Source: Artemia franciscana (Eukaryota > Arthropoda > Branchiopoda > Anostraca > Artemiidae). From it: a DNA stretch of 64,000 bases. A program made the position numbers and the translations under genes. A model generated the notes under the pieces. The model made no database searches. It was not told the DNA's origin and worked only from the letters and a program-made list of their open reading frames with translations. This document shows, piece by piece, positions 1-12,644 of this stretch; the first letter of the stretch is position 1, and the number at the start of each line of letters is the position of its first letter. Location of the stretch: assembly GCF_032884065.1 (NCBI RefSeq), contig NC_088869.1, positions 675,635 to 739,634 of the forward strand. The letters run 5' to 3'.

Positions 1-1044
1 CAGCGTATTTGCCCCTAAAGATACACCTAGTTTATATAAAATAATCGAAATCATTATTTATTTCAATGCTTCATTTCACTAAGTTTATTCCTTTGTGAGG
101 ATAAAACCGCATGTAATGGTCATTATGAAGGAGGGCCACTGGAAAAAAAAAGATGGTGAAAAGCTCAGATTTTCTAACCCTTGTGGATCTTCAAGTATAT
201 ATATTAGGAGGTTCCGGGAGAAAGGGTAAAAATTAAGCTCTAGTTCCCCTTGACTCCTGGGAATATTTCTTGACTATACATAAAACTTTAGTGCTGTGGG
301 ATAATAGCACCCCCTCTTATTGCAGACAATGTTTTTTTGTGTTAGTAAAGGAACCATATCACATACTTTGCGGCAAGAAAAGTGGAGAGGTGAGAAACAT
401 AGTGTGCGCTATCGAACGAATGTTCCTTATCTCGGGAAGGGAGGAGGGAGCAAGTGAAACCAGGAGATTTAAAACGTAGTATTTATCATTTTCATATTTT
501 AATAAACTGTTTAATGCATTTTTGCTTCAAGAAGGGTATTTCCCCCTGGCCCCTCTACCATTGCCTATTTGGATCATTCCTATAGAAGATGATAGGGACT
601 TTTAAAAACGACTATAGGGACTATAGTCGTCTTAGGGACTATACAACTAGAGGGACTATAGTCGTTAGTCTATACGACTAACGACTATAGGAACTATAGG
701 GACCTAAAAAACGATCTTCAAGGAGGAATTAGCAGCCCCTGCACATCTAAGAGAGCCTTGGTGTAACACTTTGGGGAAACAAACTGTATAAGATGAGCAC
801 CTCTTTTTAAACTGAAACCAAAACTATAGATAACGAATTTTTCCAGTAAAAATACAGTTTTGACTCGTCATTTGAGCTCAGAAATATTAGCTGAATAGCA
901 TATCCAAAACAGTACCTACAAAAATATCCCATTGTTCAGAGAAAGGGAGGGAGGAATATCATATTTAAATCTACGCAATATTTAAATTCGAGATTTCCCC
1001 TGTTTTCCTCCTTTCCTTGAAATTAATGGTATTTTTGCAAGACC
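1..1044. other. No gene seen; AT-rich, one palindrome cluster
   Basis: I see no exon, RNA gene or recognisable transposon protein. The short open frame around 270-479 has no family resemblance. The only structured part is the GACTATAGTC palindrome cluster listed separately. Confidence 0.5.
594..706. repeat. Cluster of GACTATAG-type short palindromes
   Basis: The core word GGGACTATAGTCGT and its reverse complement recur several times. Two hairpins are visible. Bases 609-629 pair CGACTATAG with CTATAGTCG around a 3-base loop. Bases 657-689 pair TATAGTCGTTAGT with ACTAACGACTATA. No coding sequence is present. The function is unknown; it may be a hairpin-prone microsatellite. Confidence 0.6.
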
Positions 1045-2478
1045 AGTAGTGTAGGGGACAATATTATGGACTTTACACTCTTATTTTGGCACTAAATCTT
1101 CTTTACACTTCTAAACTTACACCCTTATTTGGGCACTATAGTTTGCCTTTACTACAGACTCTACGCTGGAGGCTTGTCCTATATAAATGTCAGATGAAAC
1201 TACGGAGGGCACATCCCTTTTGCATACATCCATAAGAATCTCATTTGCATGTATCTGTGAGGTCCTAGCAACGAGCCATAGCAATCAGATCCAATTTAAG
1301 GCTGGATTTTCAATGTAATTCATATCAGTAAGAAAGTAGAATTCAGAGAGCGAACAGTTTGAATATGCTCCTTTCACCAAGTTTATATTTGACAATACAT
1401 ATTAGAAAAATCAGTGGTTTATTTACACTGTTAGAAATTGACAGTGGAGCTGGTACAAAAACAATGATACAAAAAACAGCAATGATTACAAAAGGATCTC
1501 GACTAAGCCTCTGCATGATATATGATATCATTGAGCAAATTCAAATTGGAGGAGCAGTTATGTTTAGTAGCAAAACATTATATAATGCCGATAAAGAGAC
1601 TTCAAACTGCTTTAAATGCAATAGTAAAATATACTGAGGACAATAAGTTGAATCAATAAGTGAAAAATGGGTGATATATATTGTTGTTGTAATTATGTAA
1701 TCAAAATGTTTCTAAAACGAATTTTTTTTTAGATACTTTTAGTAGGTTACCGTTCCTTTAGGAGTACTCTTAAAGTATTAAGAAGCTTAGTTAGTCTGTA
1801 GTCAGCTATGAGAGTGTTCGGATTTAAAAATGGATGAATTTGAAAAACAACAAATTATGCAGAATCTTATGATTTTGGAAAAAAGTTTGATTTTACATGA
1901 TTTATCTGTGGATTTCTTAGAGTTATCTGTTCAAAGGGAAATATTTTCTCAAAGAAAACTTAAATACAATATACAATAAACTAGCCGTATAAACTTTAAG
2001 ATTAATTGCCCCGGTTTATTCGACCTAAGACCTTCAGATTGACAAATTAGATAGATAAGTTCAAACCCGGCAAATTAGTTTAGTATTCATATATCTTGCG
2101 AATGTTTTTTAATGTGAATGTGATCAATGTAAAATTTGGATATTTTTTCGAGGATAAAACTAAAATAGGTAAGATATATATAATTCTTAATCACTTACAT
2201 TTCAAAATCGCTTGCTCATTTGGAAATCTGTTTCAAAACTGATGCTGTTACCGTATAAGCAACCAGTATATATACAAAAGAAATATGTCACTGAACAACT
2301 TCCAGAATTTTTTTTTTCAACTTCAGTCTATCTGACATTTAACCAGAACAAGTATGTGGTATGACCTCTGGATTATAGGTATGCTTCATAGATCAAATAT
2401 GGGTGTTAGTCATGTAGTATATGGAAGATGTAGTCTCAAATTAAGTGTTTAGTTCGGAGTATTGTCCCCTACACGACT
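1045..2478. mobile_element. Candidate DNA transposon defined by 19 bp inverted termini
   Basis: Bases 1045-1063 read AGTAGTGTAGGGGACAATA. The reverse complement of 2460-2478 reads AGTCGTGTAGGGGACAATA, a 19 bp inverted repeat with one mismatch. The flanks are AAGACC on the left (1039-1044) and AAGGCC on the right (2479-2484), a possible imperfect 6 bp target duplication. Inside, an open frame at 1359-1637 encodes about 92 residues that I cannot assign. If this is a transposon it is non-autonomous or decayed. The superfamily is not clear from these ends. Confidence 0.4.
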
Positions 2479-3475
2479 AAGGCCACTTTTGGATTTGTTA
2501 TTCGACAAATTTTTCAGAGCATTTTGGTGCCAAAAATATTTCTGTTGCTTAAATACCGAAAATTAGTCTTTTTTCATAGACTTGTTGGAACAAATTTCGA
2601 TTATAAACTTTGCATCAGCAAGTTTCATTCGGATGCTAAATAGGCGATCCCCCCCCGTATCCCATCTCTTTTTCTTATTCCAGAGCTACTGAACCTTGCT
2701 AACACAATTCTTCCTTTTCAATGTTGCGAGCAGGCTCTTACACGGAAACTTCTTTCTGAAGTAGCCAAAATTAATAAAAACCGGAAAAAGAGCAAATTCA
2801 AGGAATAGTTAAAGGTATTAATAAAGTAGTACTAAAATCATCAGGATTTTTGTGGCAAGAGAAATACCACCTGCATTTGAGTAACATGAATTTTAAGGCA
2901 CATATTCTAAATCTGCTTAGTCGTCGCTGTATTTTTAGCCACATATCCGAAAAAACTATGGCTGGATTCTTTTAGATTCATTACTGAAACAGGTACCAGA
3001 TAATCAAGGTCTTGTCCAATATTTTCATCTGGGGGCCTTAAAGGGGTTATACCAAAAGTTTAGAAAGACAACGAAAAGTTGAGTTTTTTCGAATCGGGCC
3101 ATTTTTTTGGGGGCGGACTGAAACCTGGTATCCTCTCCTCTTGGATAATGTCTTGCAGATAATATGTAAAAAGTATTACAAAAAGCAAGCAGCTGAACAT
3201 CAGCGACGCGTCTAGCAAGAATGGGGGCCACCTGAGGAGAAATTCCTCAGGTGGAATTTCTAGTTGAGAAAATGGTATCTGACAGAAAAGACGATTATTC
3301 ACATTAATAACCTGCAAGAGTATCAGACACGAGTTAATACGAAATGATATTTACCCAAAGGCTGGTCCCTATTTTAGTAATTGCGTTGACATCAGTGCTT
3401 CCGGTCAGATATGAAGAAGACAATGTTTAAATCAGATCCACAAGCATAAAGCTTTTTAATACTTATCAAAAACAA
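2479..3475. other. No gene seen
   Basis: No supported feature apart from a short perfect hairpin at 3228-3254 (CCACCTGAGGA / TCCTCAGGTGG around a 5-base loop). Overlapping open frames at 3025-3317 on the - strand cover it but resemble no known protein. Confidence 0.5.
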
Positions 3476-4665
3476 AGTACTTTAGGAGTCGCTCTTATAG
3501 AATTGAGACAGAATTCAAACTTAAGCGTAAAGAGCAAAGTGTTTTTGAGGTGTAGCCCCACTCATATACGAAACAATTTCTGTTTGTTTTAATTTTTAAT
3601 GCTGCTAAGTCTAATGCTCCTTACTTTTAGTTGAAAAAATTTCTTTTTTTATTTAATTTCTTATCATTTTCTAAATAATTCCTGGGTATCTGGCTACTCC
3701 TCTACAGAAAAATCTCTCCTCTCCAAGAATCTCTGGTCAATTTAATCCTGGTGAAAATTTGTCTCGGATAACTGCCCTTAAAATCTTCATGCACAAATTG
3801 AGTTGGCAATTAGAAAGCAAGAGATAAGAAGAATTTCGTAAAGGAATTCAGGATAACTCCTCCAGTTTAAAATTCCCCTGAAAAATTTGCTCCCTGGAAA
3901 CTCTCCTCTCCATGGAAAGTTATCCCCAGGAAAATCCCACCAATAGATAATTCCACCACCTTGTCCAAAAAATGTAAGCATACTTGCCAACAACAAGCAC
4001 TATACGTAAACAATGGGCAAATTTTAGAACTTAATAAGACTGTGGGATGGTCATGATAGCCCTAAAGGTAAAGTTATTCGGCCTTTCATCTATTCTGAAC
4101 TAAATGGTTATCTTAAAGTTTTGGTCGGACGACTTTGAGGAAAAAAGGTGTGGGAGGGGGCCAAGTTGCCCTCCAATTTTTCGGTCACTTTAAAGGGGCA
4201 ATAGAACTTTAATTTTCATTCAAATGAGCCCTCTCACACTTTTCTAGGAAGACTGGGTCGATAAGATCACACCTTAAAAAAAAAAAAAAACATAAAAAAA
4301 TAAACACGCACCCGTGATCGTTCTTCCGCCAAAAAATACAAAATTCCGCATTTTTTTTAGATAGGCGCTTGAAACCTCTACAGTAGTGTTCTCTGATAAG
4401 CTTAATCTAAGGGCTTGATTTTCATTAAGATTCTATTGCTTTTAGGGAGTGTTTCCACTTTTTTCAAAAATCAGGCAAATTTTCCCAGGGTTCTAGCCTT
4501 TAGTGGGTAATATAAAACTAAATGATATTTACACATTTGAAATCAACAGAAAACTCCAATTGTTTTGACATATCTATTGGTATCAACATTTTGTTTCTTA
4601 GAGTTTCAGTTACTATTGAGCCGGGCAACTCCTTATTTCCATTTCATTACCACGAACTTTACGAT
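3476..4665 (+). mobile_element. Repeat family R, copy 1 (5'-truncated)
   Basis: This is a non-coding dispersed repeat found in several copies here. Landmarks in order are a CGTAAAGAGC block, the CTCCTTACTTTTAG block, a run of pyrimidine-rich CTCCTCTCC words, TGGGAGGGGGCCAAGTTGCC, AAATGAGCCCTCTC, CACGCACCCGTGATC, and the end block GAGCCGGGCAACTCCTTA. It lacks the ~300 bp palindrome of full copies. Its terminal hairpin is degraded (only CACGAACT remains). There is no coding capacity. Confidence 0.75.
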
Positions 4666-4789
4666 AAGCTATCCTTTCTTAGTCTTAGCGATTTTTTTCT
4701 TAGTTTGTGAAATGAACTTTGATGAATGTCCAAAATTTTGATTCAAGCTGGCTTTAATTATTTGTAGTAATAAAATTTGAGATTGTTGG

Positions 4790-7470
4790 AAATTCCAAGT
4801 ATTGCTGCAAGAACTTACTCAAGCAGAAGCAGACAATTTATTTGCTCTTGCTTCATTTTTTGGCAAACATATGGAAAGATGACCTTGCTGGCGAAAGCAA
4901 TGAAGCGCAAGTAGCTCTCGAAGACGCATGTTGTCTGTCGTGTCAATTAAATTTTCGGTGTATTTATCATAGCTCTATGAATATAGAGCCAATCCCAGGG
5001 TCCTTATCGACTGTTAATTATACATAAAACCACCGGTGAACTGTTTTGATCCGTCTAAGAATAAATAAAGATATTGATTATATTAAGATGTGTTAATGCA
5101 GGCTTCAATCAAATCTGTGCTAAGCATTCTTTTCTAGAGCGAAAAGTATTTGCTGCTGCTTCAGCTGTTGGCTAAGACCTTGGAATATGGTCTAGACTGC
5201 AGAAAAAAGCGCAAGGAGCTCTCAAAGCTATATGTTTTTTGTAGTGTTGCGTAAGACCATCGGGTTATTTATGATAGTTATATTACTCTAGTGTCAAACC
5301 CGGACTCCTCATCGACTGTTAATAAGACATAAAACCGCCGTCGAACTGTATCCATCCGTCTATGAATAAGCAAATATATCGACTATACATACCCTAAACA
5401 TTTTCCTCTTGGGGCACAATGTATTTGCTGTTGCTTGAACTGTTAGCTACCACCTGGAAAGATGGCGTTACTGGTGGCAGTAAAAAGCCCAATGTGCTTT
5501 CAAAGACACGTTCTGTTTGCTGTGTCGCATAAAACTTCCGGTGTATTTATCATAATTCTATGACTATAGCACCAATCCCAGGCTCTTTATTGACTGTTAA
5601 TAATACATAAAACTGTCAATATATTGTATTGATCCGTCTATGAGTAAAAAAGTATATCAACTATATTAAGATGTGTTAGTTTTAGTCTTCAATTAAATCT
5701 ATGTTAAACCTTTCTTTCTGGAGCACAAAGTATTAGCTGCTGCTTCAACTGTTAGCGTACACCTGATGGCCTAGGCTAAAAGATAGCTTAGGCTGTAGCT
5801 AAAAGGTGCAAGGAACTCTCAAAGCCACATGTTGTCTGTAGTTTTGTATAAGACCGTCGGTGTATGTATGATAGTTCAATAACTCTTGCGTCAACCATAG
5901 GCTCCTTATTGATTGTTAATAAGACTTAATACCGCCGTTGAACTGTATTGATCCGTCTATGAATAAATAAGGGCATCAATTACACCTACCCTAAACATTT
6001 TTCCCTGGAGCACAATTTATTTGCTGCTGCTTCTACTGTTGACTACCAGCCAGAAAGACAGCCTAGCTGGCAGTAGTGAAATAAACGCAAGAAGCTTTCA
6101 AAAACACGTGCTGTTTGTTGTGCTGCATAAACTTTTCAGTGTATTTATCATATCTCTATGACTGCAGCACCAATTCCAGGCTCCTTATTGAATGTCAATA
6201 ATACATAAAACTGCCAATGATTTGTATTTATCTGTCTATGAGAAAGTAAATATATCAACTATATTAAGATATGTTAATGTTAACCCTCAATTAAATTTAT
6301 GCTAAACCTTTTTTTCTGGAGCACAAAGTATTAGCTGCTGCTTCAACTGTTAGCTAGCACCTGGGAAAATGGCCTAGGCTGCAGCTAAAAAGCGCAAGGT
6401 TCTCTCAAAGCCACATGTTGTCTGTAATCTTGCATAAAACCTTCGGTGTATTTATGATAGTTCTAAAACCCTAGCGTTAATCACAGGTTCCTTATCGATT
6501 CTTAATAAGACATAAAACCGCGTTGAACTTATTGATCCGTCTATGAATAAATAAAGGCATCAGCTACACCTACCCTAAATATTTTTCCCTGGATCACAAT
6601 TTATTTGCTGCTGCTTTAACTGTCGGCTACAACCTGGAAAGATGGTCATGCTAGTGGCAGTGAAAAAAGCGCAAGAAGTTTATGAAAACACGTGCATTTT
6701 GTTGTGTTGCATAAAATCGGCGGTGTATTTATCATAGCTCTATAACTATAGCACCAATCCCAGGCTCTTTTCGATTGTTAATAAGACGTAAATTCGCTGT
6801 TGAACTATATTGATCCGTCTATGAATAAATAAAGGCATCAACTACACCTACCCTAAACATTTTTCCCTGGAGCACAATGTATTTGCGGCTGCTTCAACTG
6901 TTGGCTACCACCTGGAAAGATGGCCTTGCTGGTAGCACTGAAAAAAGCGCAAGAAGTTTTTAAAAACACTTGCTGTTTGTTGTGTTGCATAAAATCTTCG
7001 GTGTATTTATCATAGCTCTATGACTCTAGCACCAATCCCAGGCTCCTTATTGACTGTTAATAATACATAAAACCACCGATGTATTGCATCGATCCGTCTA
7101 CAAATAAAGTTGATAAAGACATCAACTATATTAAGATACATTAATATAGCCTTCAATCAAACCAACCCTAAACATTTTCCTCTGGAGCACAACCTATTTA
7201 CTGCTGCTTCAACTGTTGGCTACCATCTAGAAAGATGGCAGTAAAAAAGTGCAAGGAGCTTTCATAGACACGTGCTGTTTGCTGTGTTGCATAAAATGTT
7301 CGCTGTATTTATCTTAGCTCTATGACTCTTACACCAATCCCAGGCTCCTTATTGACTGTTAATAAGACATAAAACCACCGTGAACTATATTGATCCGTCT
7401 ATGAATAAATAAAGATATCAACTATATTACGATGCATTAATGTACACTTCATTCAAACCTGCCCTAAACA
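4790..7470. repeat. Satellite array, ~290 bp units, about 9 copies
   Basis: The anchor word GATCCGTCTATGAAT (with variants) recurs near 5050, 5350, 5635, 5952, 6232, 6535, 6812, 7092 and 7393, a spacing of 277-315 bp. Units alternate between two linker types up to about 6.5 kb (TTAAGATGTGTTAAT versus CCTACCCTAAACATTTT), suggesting an older dimeric repeat. Neighbouring units differ at many positions, so the array is old. The first unit (about 4800-4900) is the most divergent. No gene is supported inside it. Confidence 0.85.
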
Positions 7471-9007
7471 TTTTCCCAGGAGGAATATCATTTTGACCTT
7501 TATTTGAAAAGGTTCTGTGAGAAAATTCTTAACTAACGATGCTCGTACTGTATCCATCTCTTTTGTTCCTTTAGTGATTTGCTTCCTCCAGGGAAGCAAT
7601 TTTCATATTTTGCGATGTTGACCTTGTCAGGTGTGATGGTTAAGGATGGACTTCGGGATATTGTAATTTCTCTCTTTGGTCCTTAGGGGGGAAACAATGG
7701 GAATATCAAGGCATATATTGCCTTCGTTAGATACTAAACAGCTTTAGAGGAAAGTGTACAGAATGTGGGGAAAAGTTTTCGATTCTAATGAAGTTAAAAT
7801 CGATAGCTATTGATTCTTTATTTGGTAACAAAACGTATATTCAAGCTGAAAGAAGCTAAATGATATTTTTACTGAGATTTTTTTTGCCATCTTTAGGTTA
7901 AAATAAGTACCTCAATCATGTTTTAACTTAAATTGTAAATTTAAGTGATGGTTTATATCTTTAGCTAATAATCTTCTTCTGTTTTATGTTATGATTTTTT
8001 ATAAAGTCATGTTTTTAGTTGTTCTGGCATACCTTTCGTTTTTGTTTTTCCGAAGCAGAAATGGTACCCTAAACATCGGTAAGAAATATCTCCCTGATTT
8101 CTTTTGCTATTCCTGGCCTCATGTGCCTGAACATACGGGCTCGGTATTGTTTTATTTTTCCTAAGCTGAAGTGGTACCCTTAACATCGGTACGAAATGTT
8201 TGACTGATTTCTTTCACTACTCCTGGTCTCATATGTCAGTTCTTTAGTTTAAAATCCCTGTTTTGTCTTGAATTTTCCTGGGAAATCAGTTTTTTTGTTT
8301 TGTCCTGCTATGCAAATAAGGTTTTTGAAAACACACTAAATTGAAAATTGAAGCATTGGAAAGTGTTTCCAAGTTCATCTCTCCGCTTTTCCTGCTTCCA
8401 GAACAGTCACTTACTCTGAACATAAATATATACCTGTACCGTGCATATGCAGACTGCAATATCTACAAATAGAAAAAGGTCCGGTGATACGAATTTTGCC
8501 TTCCCGTACCCTCTAATAGACCAAGCGCCAATTCCTATGAGATTCATTTATGAATAAGAGATTATTTACAAATGTATTGGAATTTCCTATCCAATTACTT
8601 TTGGGTGATTCTCGAGGATGCTTATTCCAAAGCCAAGCTTATCTCTCTAAATATTGCCTGGGAGCAAGTTTGCTGTTTTCTTTGGTGCAATTTCCCCAGG
8701 AGTAAGTAGTTTTCCTACCACTTAAACGGATAAAACTGAGGATTAAACAAAAATATTTCTAAATACACTGTATTTAGTTGCTTTTGAGTGATTCTCAAGG
8801 GTTATTATCCCACAGCTATTGATAAAACTTTCTACAAGCAATTTTTGGGGGGATAAGTATTATATTGTAAAGTCTTACGTGGGTATAACTTTTCCTATGG
8901 TGCAAGTTTCCCAGGGGAAAGCATTTTTCATAGCAGTTAGATGGGTAAAGTGGAACCTTAAACATAAACTGTTTCCAAGTGCATTGCAATTTCTTATTAA
9001 ATAAAAA
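7471..9007. other. No gene; two small degenerate duplications
   Basis: Around 8047-8255 a ~110 bp segment centred on TGGTACCCT..AACATCGGTA occurs twice. Around 8555-8990 a ~205 bp segment with the words GTGATTCTC and GTGCAA.TTTCCC occurs about twice. Related sequence follows the R copies at 12.2 and 13.96 kb. Nothing coding is seen. Confidence 0.55.
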
Positions 9008-9124
9008 TACATGATTTTTCAACTGAAAGTAAAAAGCAACAAAAATTATTACGTATATGAGGAGGGTCACCCCTTCGTCAATACCTCGTTCTTTACGCTA
9101 AAGTTCGAATTTTTTCCAAATTCT

Positions 9125-11180
9125 TCAACCCTTAACAGGCAGGGTGGGGTCTGTCAGACCCCAACGCCAAAGTTTCTCCAAAACGGATTCTTGGCTATGC
9201 TAGGAGGCTGATATCTCTTTTATTTTTTTGGACAAATTGGGTTATAAACCTCAGGTAGAGAACATCTTGAAAATACTTGAAGGTGCTCAGATACAGGGCT
9301 CTGGGGTCTGACAGACCCAACCCTGATATAAGTTAATTTTTTCTTAATATAAGTTTTTTCGAGCCTTTTAGAGAGCAATTATTTTCATTTCAACTTGTTT
9401 AAGTGTCTTACATACGAGAGGGAAAGATTTTGTTTTTACTGAAACCTTTTTACTTTATTTCTTTGGATAAATCCATCTTTATTTGGTTATCAGAGCTGGA
9501 AAATACCATTTATAGCTAGAATATGTTCTTCTATGAAACAATTGACAGACCGGAGCAAGGCTACTAACAAACCGAAGAACTTACAAAGGAGGCACGAGAA
9601 CCTGTTATCTTATTATACACTTTTCAGGTCTCAAAGGACACGCGAGAGAACAAAGACCTAAAACCCCCTTGAAAGGCATTTGACCTTTTCCTCACAGCCG
9701 AGATCCTTGAGAGGATTGTCCTTCACACCAATGCCAAGATTGACGAGTACCGCCTACATTATGACTTTAAAATTGTAGATAAGCAAACGTACTTGAAACC
9801 AGTCGACGTCATAGAGACGTGAATCTTTTTAAGACTTCTGTATCTCTCTGGAGGATTCGAGTCGGGCAGTGAAGATTGCAAAGGTCTCTTTGCAGCTGAT
9901 GGAACTGGGCTGGACATTTTCCACGCTTCATTGAGCCTGAAGCAATTCCATTATCTGGAAGTCTTCTGTCTAATGATAGACACACACGTCACCGAAGAGG
10001 TATATATTCTGCTCCAATCGAAGAGATATTTAACCTCTTGACCAGAAACTGCATAGTAAATTACTAACCAGGCGACTAATTGACAATTGATAAAATGCTA
10101 GTTCTATTTAGAGGACAGTTCTAATTCAAGAAGTACATTTATTCTAAGCCGAACAAATATGGAATCAAGATTTAATGTCTAGTGGTCTTGAAGACATTTT
10201 ATCTATTTAATGTCTTTGTGTACACTGGAAAGGAAATACCTCTGGTTGAAATCCACAATGCTTTAATTCAAACGCAAATATGAACCTTGTAAATTATTCA
10301 AAAGATTCGAATCCCAAAATATCTGCCGGACAGTGGTTCACGTTTATAGAGCTTATTGAAATGCCCAGACACTTTAGAATGACCATCGTAGACACAATGA
10401 AAACCAACTCGTCCATCTTCAGAGTTCGAGACCATCTAAACCGGGTGTCGGATATTCCGAAGAAATAAATACAGTTATTCTTGCTTTGTCAATCCACTTG
10501 TTCAGCAGAAATTGGACATGAGAGTGGTAAACCTGAGATCACCACGATATACAACAAAACAAAACTGACGTGGACTCTTTAACCAAAAATTGGGCCACTT
10601 ACATGACTAGCCGCCACACGAAAATATAGTCCAAGGAGCTGTGGCATATGATCATGAACATAAATAGGTTCAAGGCCAATGTCATTCTGATCTGGTCAAT
10701 ACCCAAAGAAAAAGACTTTGCCCAAAGAAAAATGCTGATAGAGTTAGGACGATCCCTCATCGAATTGCAACGTAGAATCAGAGCAACCCTCCAAAGGATA
10801 CCACGAGCAATGCAGAATTTGATGGACAACTACACATGAATTTCATTGGAGAATGTTCCCCAGGCTTTTTCGTCAGAACCCAATGACTGAAAAGATCGTT
10901 GCATCATTTGCTCCCTAAGCGAAGACAAAAAACCCAGGTATACCTACACTTTGTGCCAAAAAGTGTATTTATGGAACATACAAAGTTCATGTGCCCCAAA
11001 TGCGAAAAGTGGAAAGTGTGTTGTGTTTTTGTGTTTTCAACTAGTATATCTGAATGTGTTGTAAGCGAAGTGGCGATAAAGTTACAACAGTATTTATCTT
11101 GAATTTTTAAAACGTGAAGTCCCGCAGACCCCCACCCTGCAGTTAGTGTAACTTTTTTCACCCTACCAATTAAGGGTTAA
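9125..11180 (+). mobile_element. piggyBac-type DNA transposon, dead
   Basis: The element is about 2.05 kb. The left end reads TCAA CCCTTAAC..GGCAGGGTG. The reverse complement of the right end reads TTAA CCCTTAAT..GGTAGGGTG. These are piggyBac-style inverted termini starting CCCTTAA next to the TTAA target site; the left TTAA has become TCAA. Subterminal palindromes with GGGGTCTGTCAGACCCC lie at about 9146-9162, and a related one near 9300. The interior carries a broken transposase (separate entry). The flanks are repeat R, and uninterrupted R copies have AATTC.TTAAGAATGA exactly at the junction, so the insertion point is well supported. Confidence 0.85.
9580..11070 (+). pseudogene. piggyBac transposase remnant (DDE_Tnp_1_7 family)
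   Basis: Conceptual translation in shifting + frames gives family-like pieces in the right order. From about 9660 comes FDLFLTAEILERIVLHTN followed by RLLYLSGGFES, the N-terminal part. Later come FVYTGKEIPLVEIHNA (about 10210-10270) and YNKTK (near 10550). Then comes LIELGRSLIELQRR (10735-10780), the C-terminal segment before the zinc finger. Last is a cysteine-rich tail at about 10900-11030 with KSVFMEHTKFMCPKC. At least ten stops and several frameshifts interrupt it, so no active transposase is made. The nearest relatives are PGBD4-like arthropod piggyBac proteins, known from the family rather than computed here. Confidence 0.8.
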
Positions 11181-12175
11181 GAATGACTCATGAGTCACAA
11201 AGGCTGTTTAATTAAAATAGAAAGCCCATTTACAAGTACTAAAAAGAAACTTTAGCGTAAAAAGAAAGGTATTGACGAGGGAGCGACCCTCCTCATATAA
11301 GTAATAATTTCTGTTCATCATATTTTTAATGTTGCTCCTTACTTTCAGCAGAAAAAAAAACTTGATTTTTTTATTCAATTTTAGATCGTTTTTAAATTAT
11401 GCTGGCATATCTGGCTCCCCCTCCATAGGAAATTCCCTTCTTCCATGGGAAGATCTTCCCACATACCCTCCCCCTCCCAAACCCCCCGAAAACAAATAAC
11501 GGCAAATAACAAGTACCACATGTAAACAATGGGCAAAGTTCATAACTTCCATACCTTCCCCTGGGGACTGAGGGGTTAAGTTATTTTCAAAGACTAGATT
11601 CTTTGACTATGCCAAAAAAATGGCTATCACAAATTTTTGATTGGGTTACTTTGGGGGACAACTGAAGGTGGGAGGGGGGCTATCTAACCTCCAATATATT
11701 TCCTCACTTAAAAGGGGCACTAAAACCTTTGATTTCCGATCAAATGAGCCCTCTCCTGAACTTCTAAGATCACTGGCTCAATACGATCACCCCTGGAGAA
11801 AAAAACATAATAATAAACACGCATCCGTGATCTTTCTTCTGGCAAAAAATGCAAAATTCCACATTTTTGTACATATGAGCTTGAAACCTTTATAGTAGGG
11901 TTCTCTGGAATGCTGTATCTGATGGGGTGATTTTCATTACGATTGTTTAATGTTTTTGGGGTGTTTCCCCCCTTTTCCAAAAAATTAAAAATTTTCTTAG
12001 GCTCGTAACTTCTTATGGGAACCATTAAAATTGATGAATTTTACATATTTGGAATAATCATTAGAATTCGATTCTTTTGATGTATCTATTGTTATCAAGA
12101 CGCTGTTTCTTCGGTTTTCGGTCACTATTGAGCTGCATCACTCCTTACTTAAAGTTCGTACCACGAACTATTTAA

Positions 12176-12644
12176 TTCAGCTGATTTTGGATGATCATCC
12201 AGGAAAATTATCCTATTAGAATGCTTATCTCTCGATAAATGTCCTAGGAACATTTTTTTCTGGGGACAAGTTACCTAGCCGCAATTTTTTCTCTAGCACT
12301 TATATGGGTAAAACAGAAACTTAAACGAAAAATAAAAAGATAGAGAAACTAAAAAGGTCATTAATAAAACGAATCAAAAACACAAGATTTGTAATATTTT
12401 TGGTCATAATATTTTTGGGGGGTGGCGTCAAACTATCTTTGGAGTCTAATACAAAGCTCATCAGTGAATCCAGCTTAGACTTAGGCATACATACGAAAGC
12501 TGATGTATGCTTAATTGCCCACTTATTTTCTGCAATACCTCCATTTTACCCTCTGCCTTTGAATCGAAATTAATAGGTGTCACCTCACTCTTCTTTTTTG
12601 GCACTTTTGAAAAGGTTACTTATTGTTCTATTTAAACAACCCTT
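12176..12644. other. No gene seen
   Basis: AT-rich sequence between two R copies. The first 150 bp resembles sequence that also follows copy 3 (13955-14030), with the words GATCA.CCAGGA.AATTATC and TCTCGATAAA. It may therefore be part of a longer repeat unit. Confidence 0.45.

Larger units (their letters stand above)
9008..12175 (+). mobile_element. Repeat family R, copy 2, split by a piggyBac
   Basis: R sequence runs 9008-9124, is interrupted by the piggyBac element, and resumes at 11181-12175. The left part holds TTTTTCAACTGAAAGTA, GTATATGAGG and the CTCGTTCTTTACGCTAAAG block. The right part holds GAATGACTCATGAGTCAC, CTTTAGCGTAAA, TGGGAGGGGGGC, AAATGAGCCCTCTCC, CACGCATCCGTGATC and a degraded terminal hairpin near 12150-12172. 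Uninterrupted copies at 17.08 and 25.37 kb show the joined sequence. Confidence 0.8.

Noticed and set aside
1359..1637. 92-codon frame as a host exon
   Set aside because: No family recognised and no clear splice sites; left as unassigned content of the TIR candidate.
4842..5027. Small open frame as a gene
   Set aside because: It falls in the first unit of the 290 bp satellite and is not maintained in other units.
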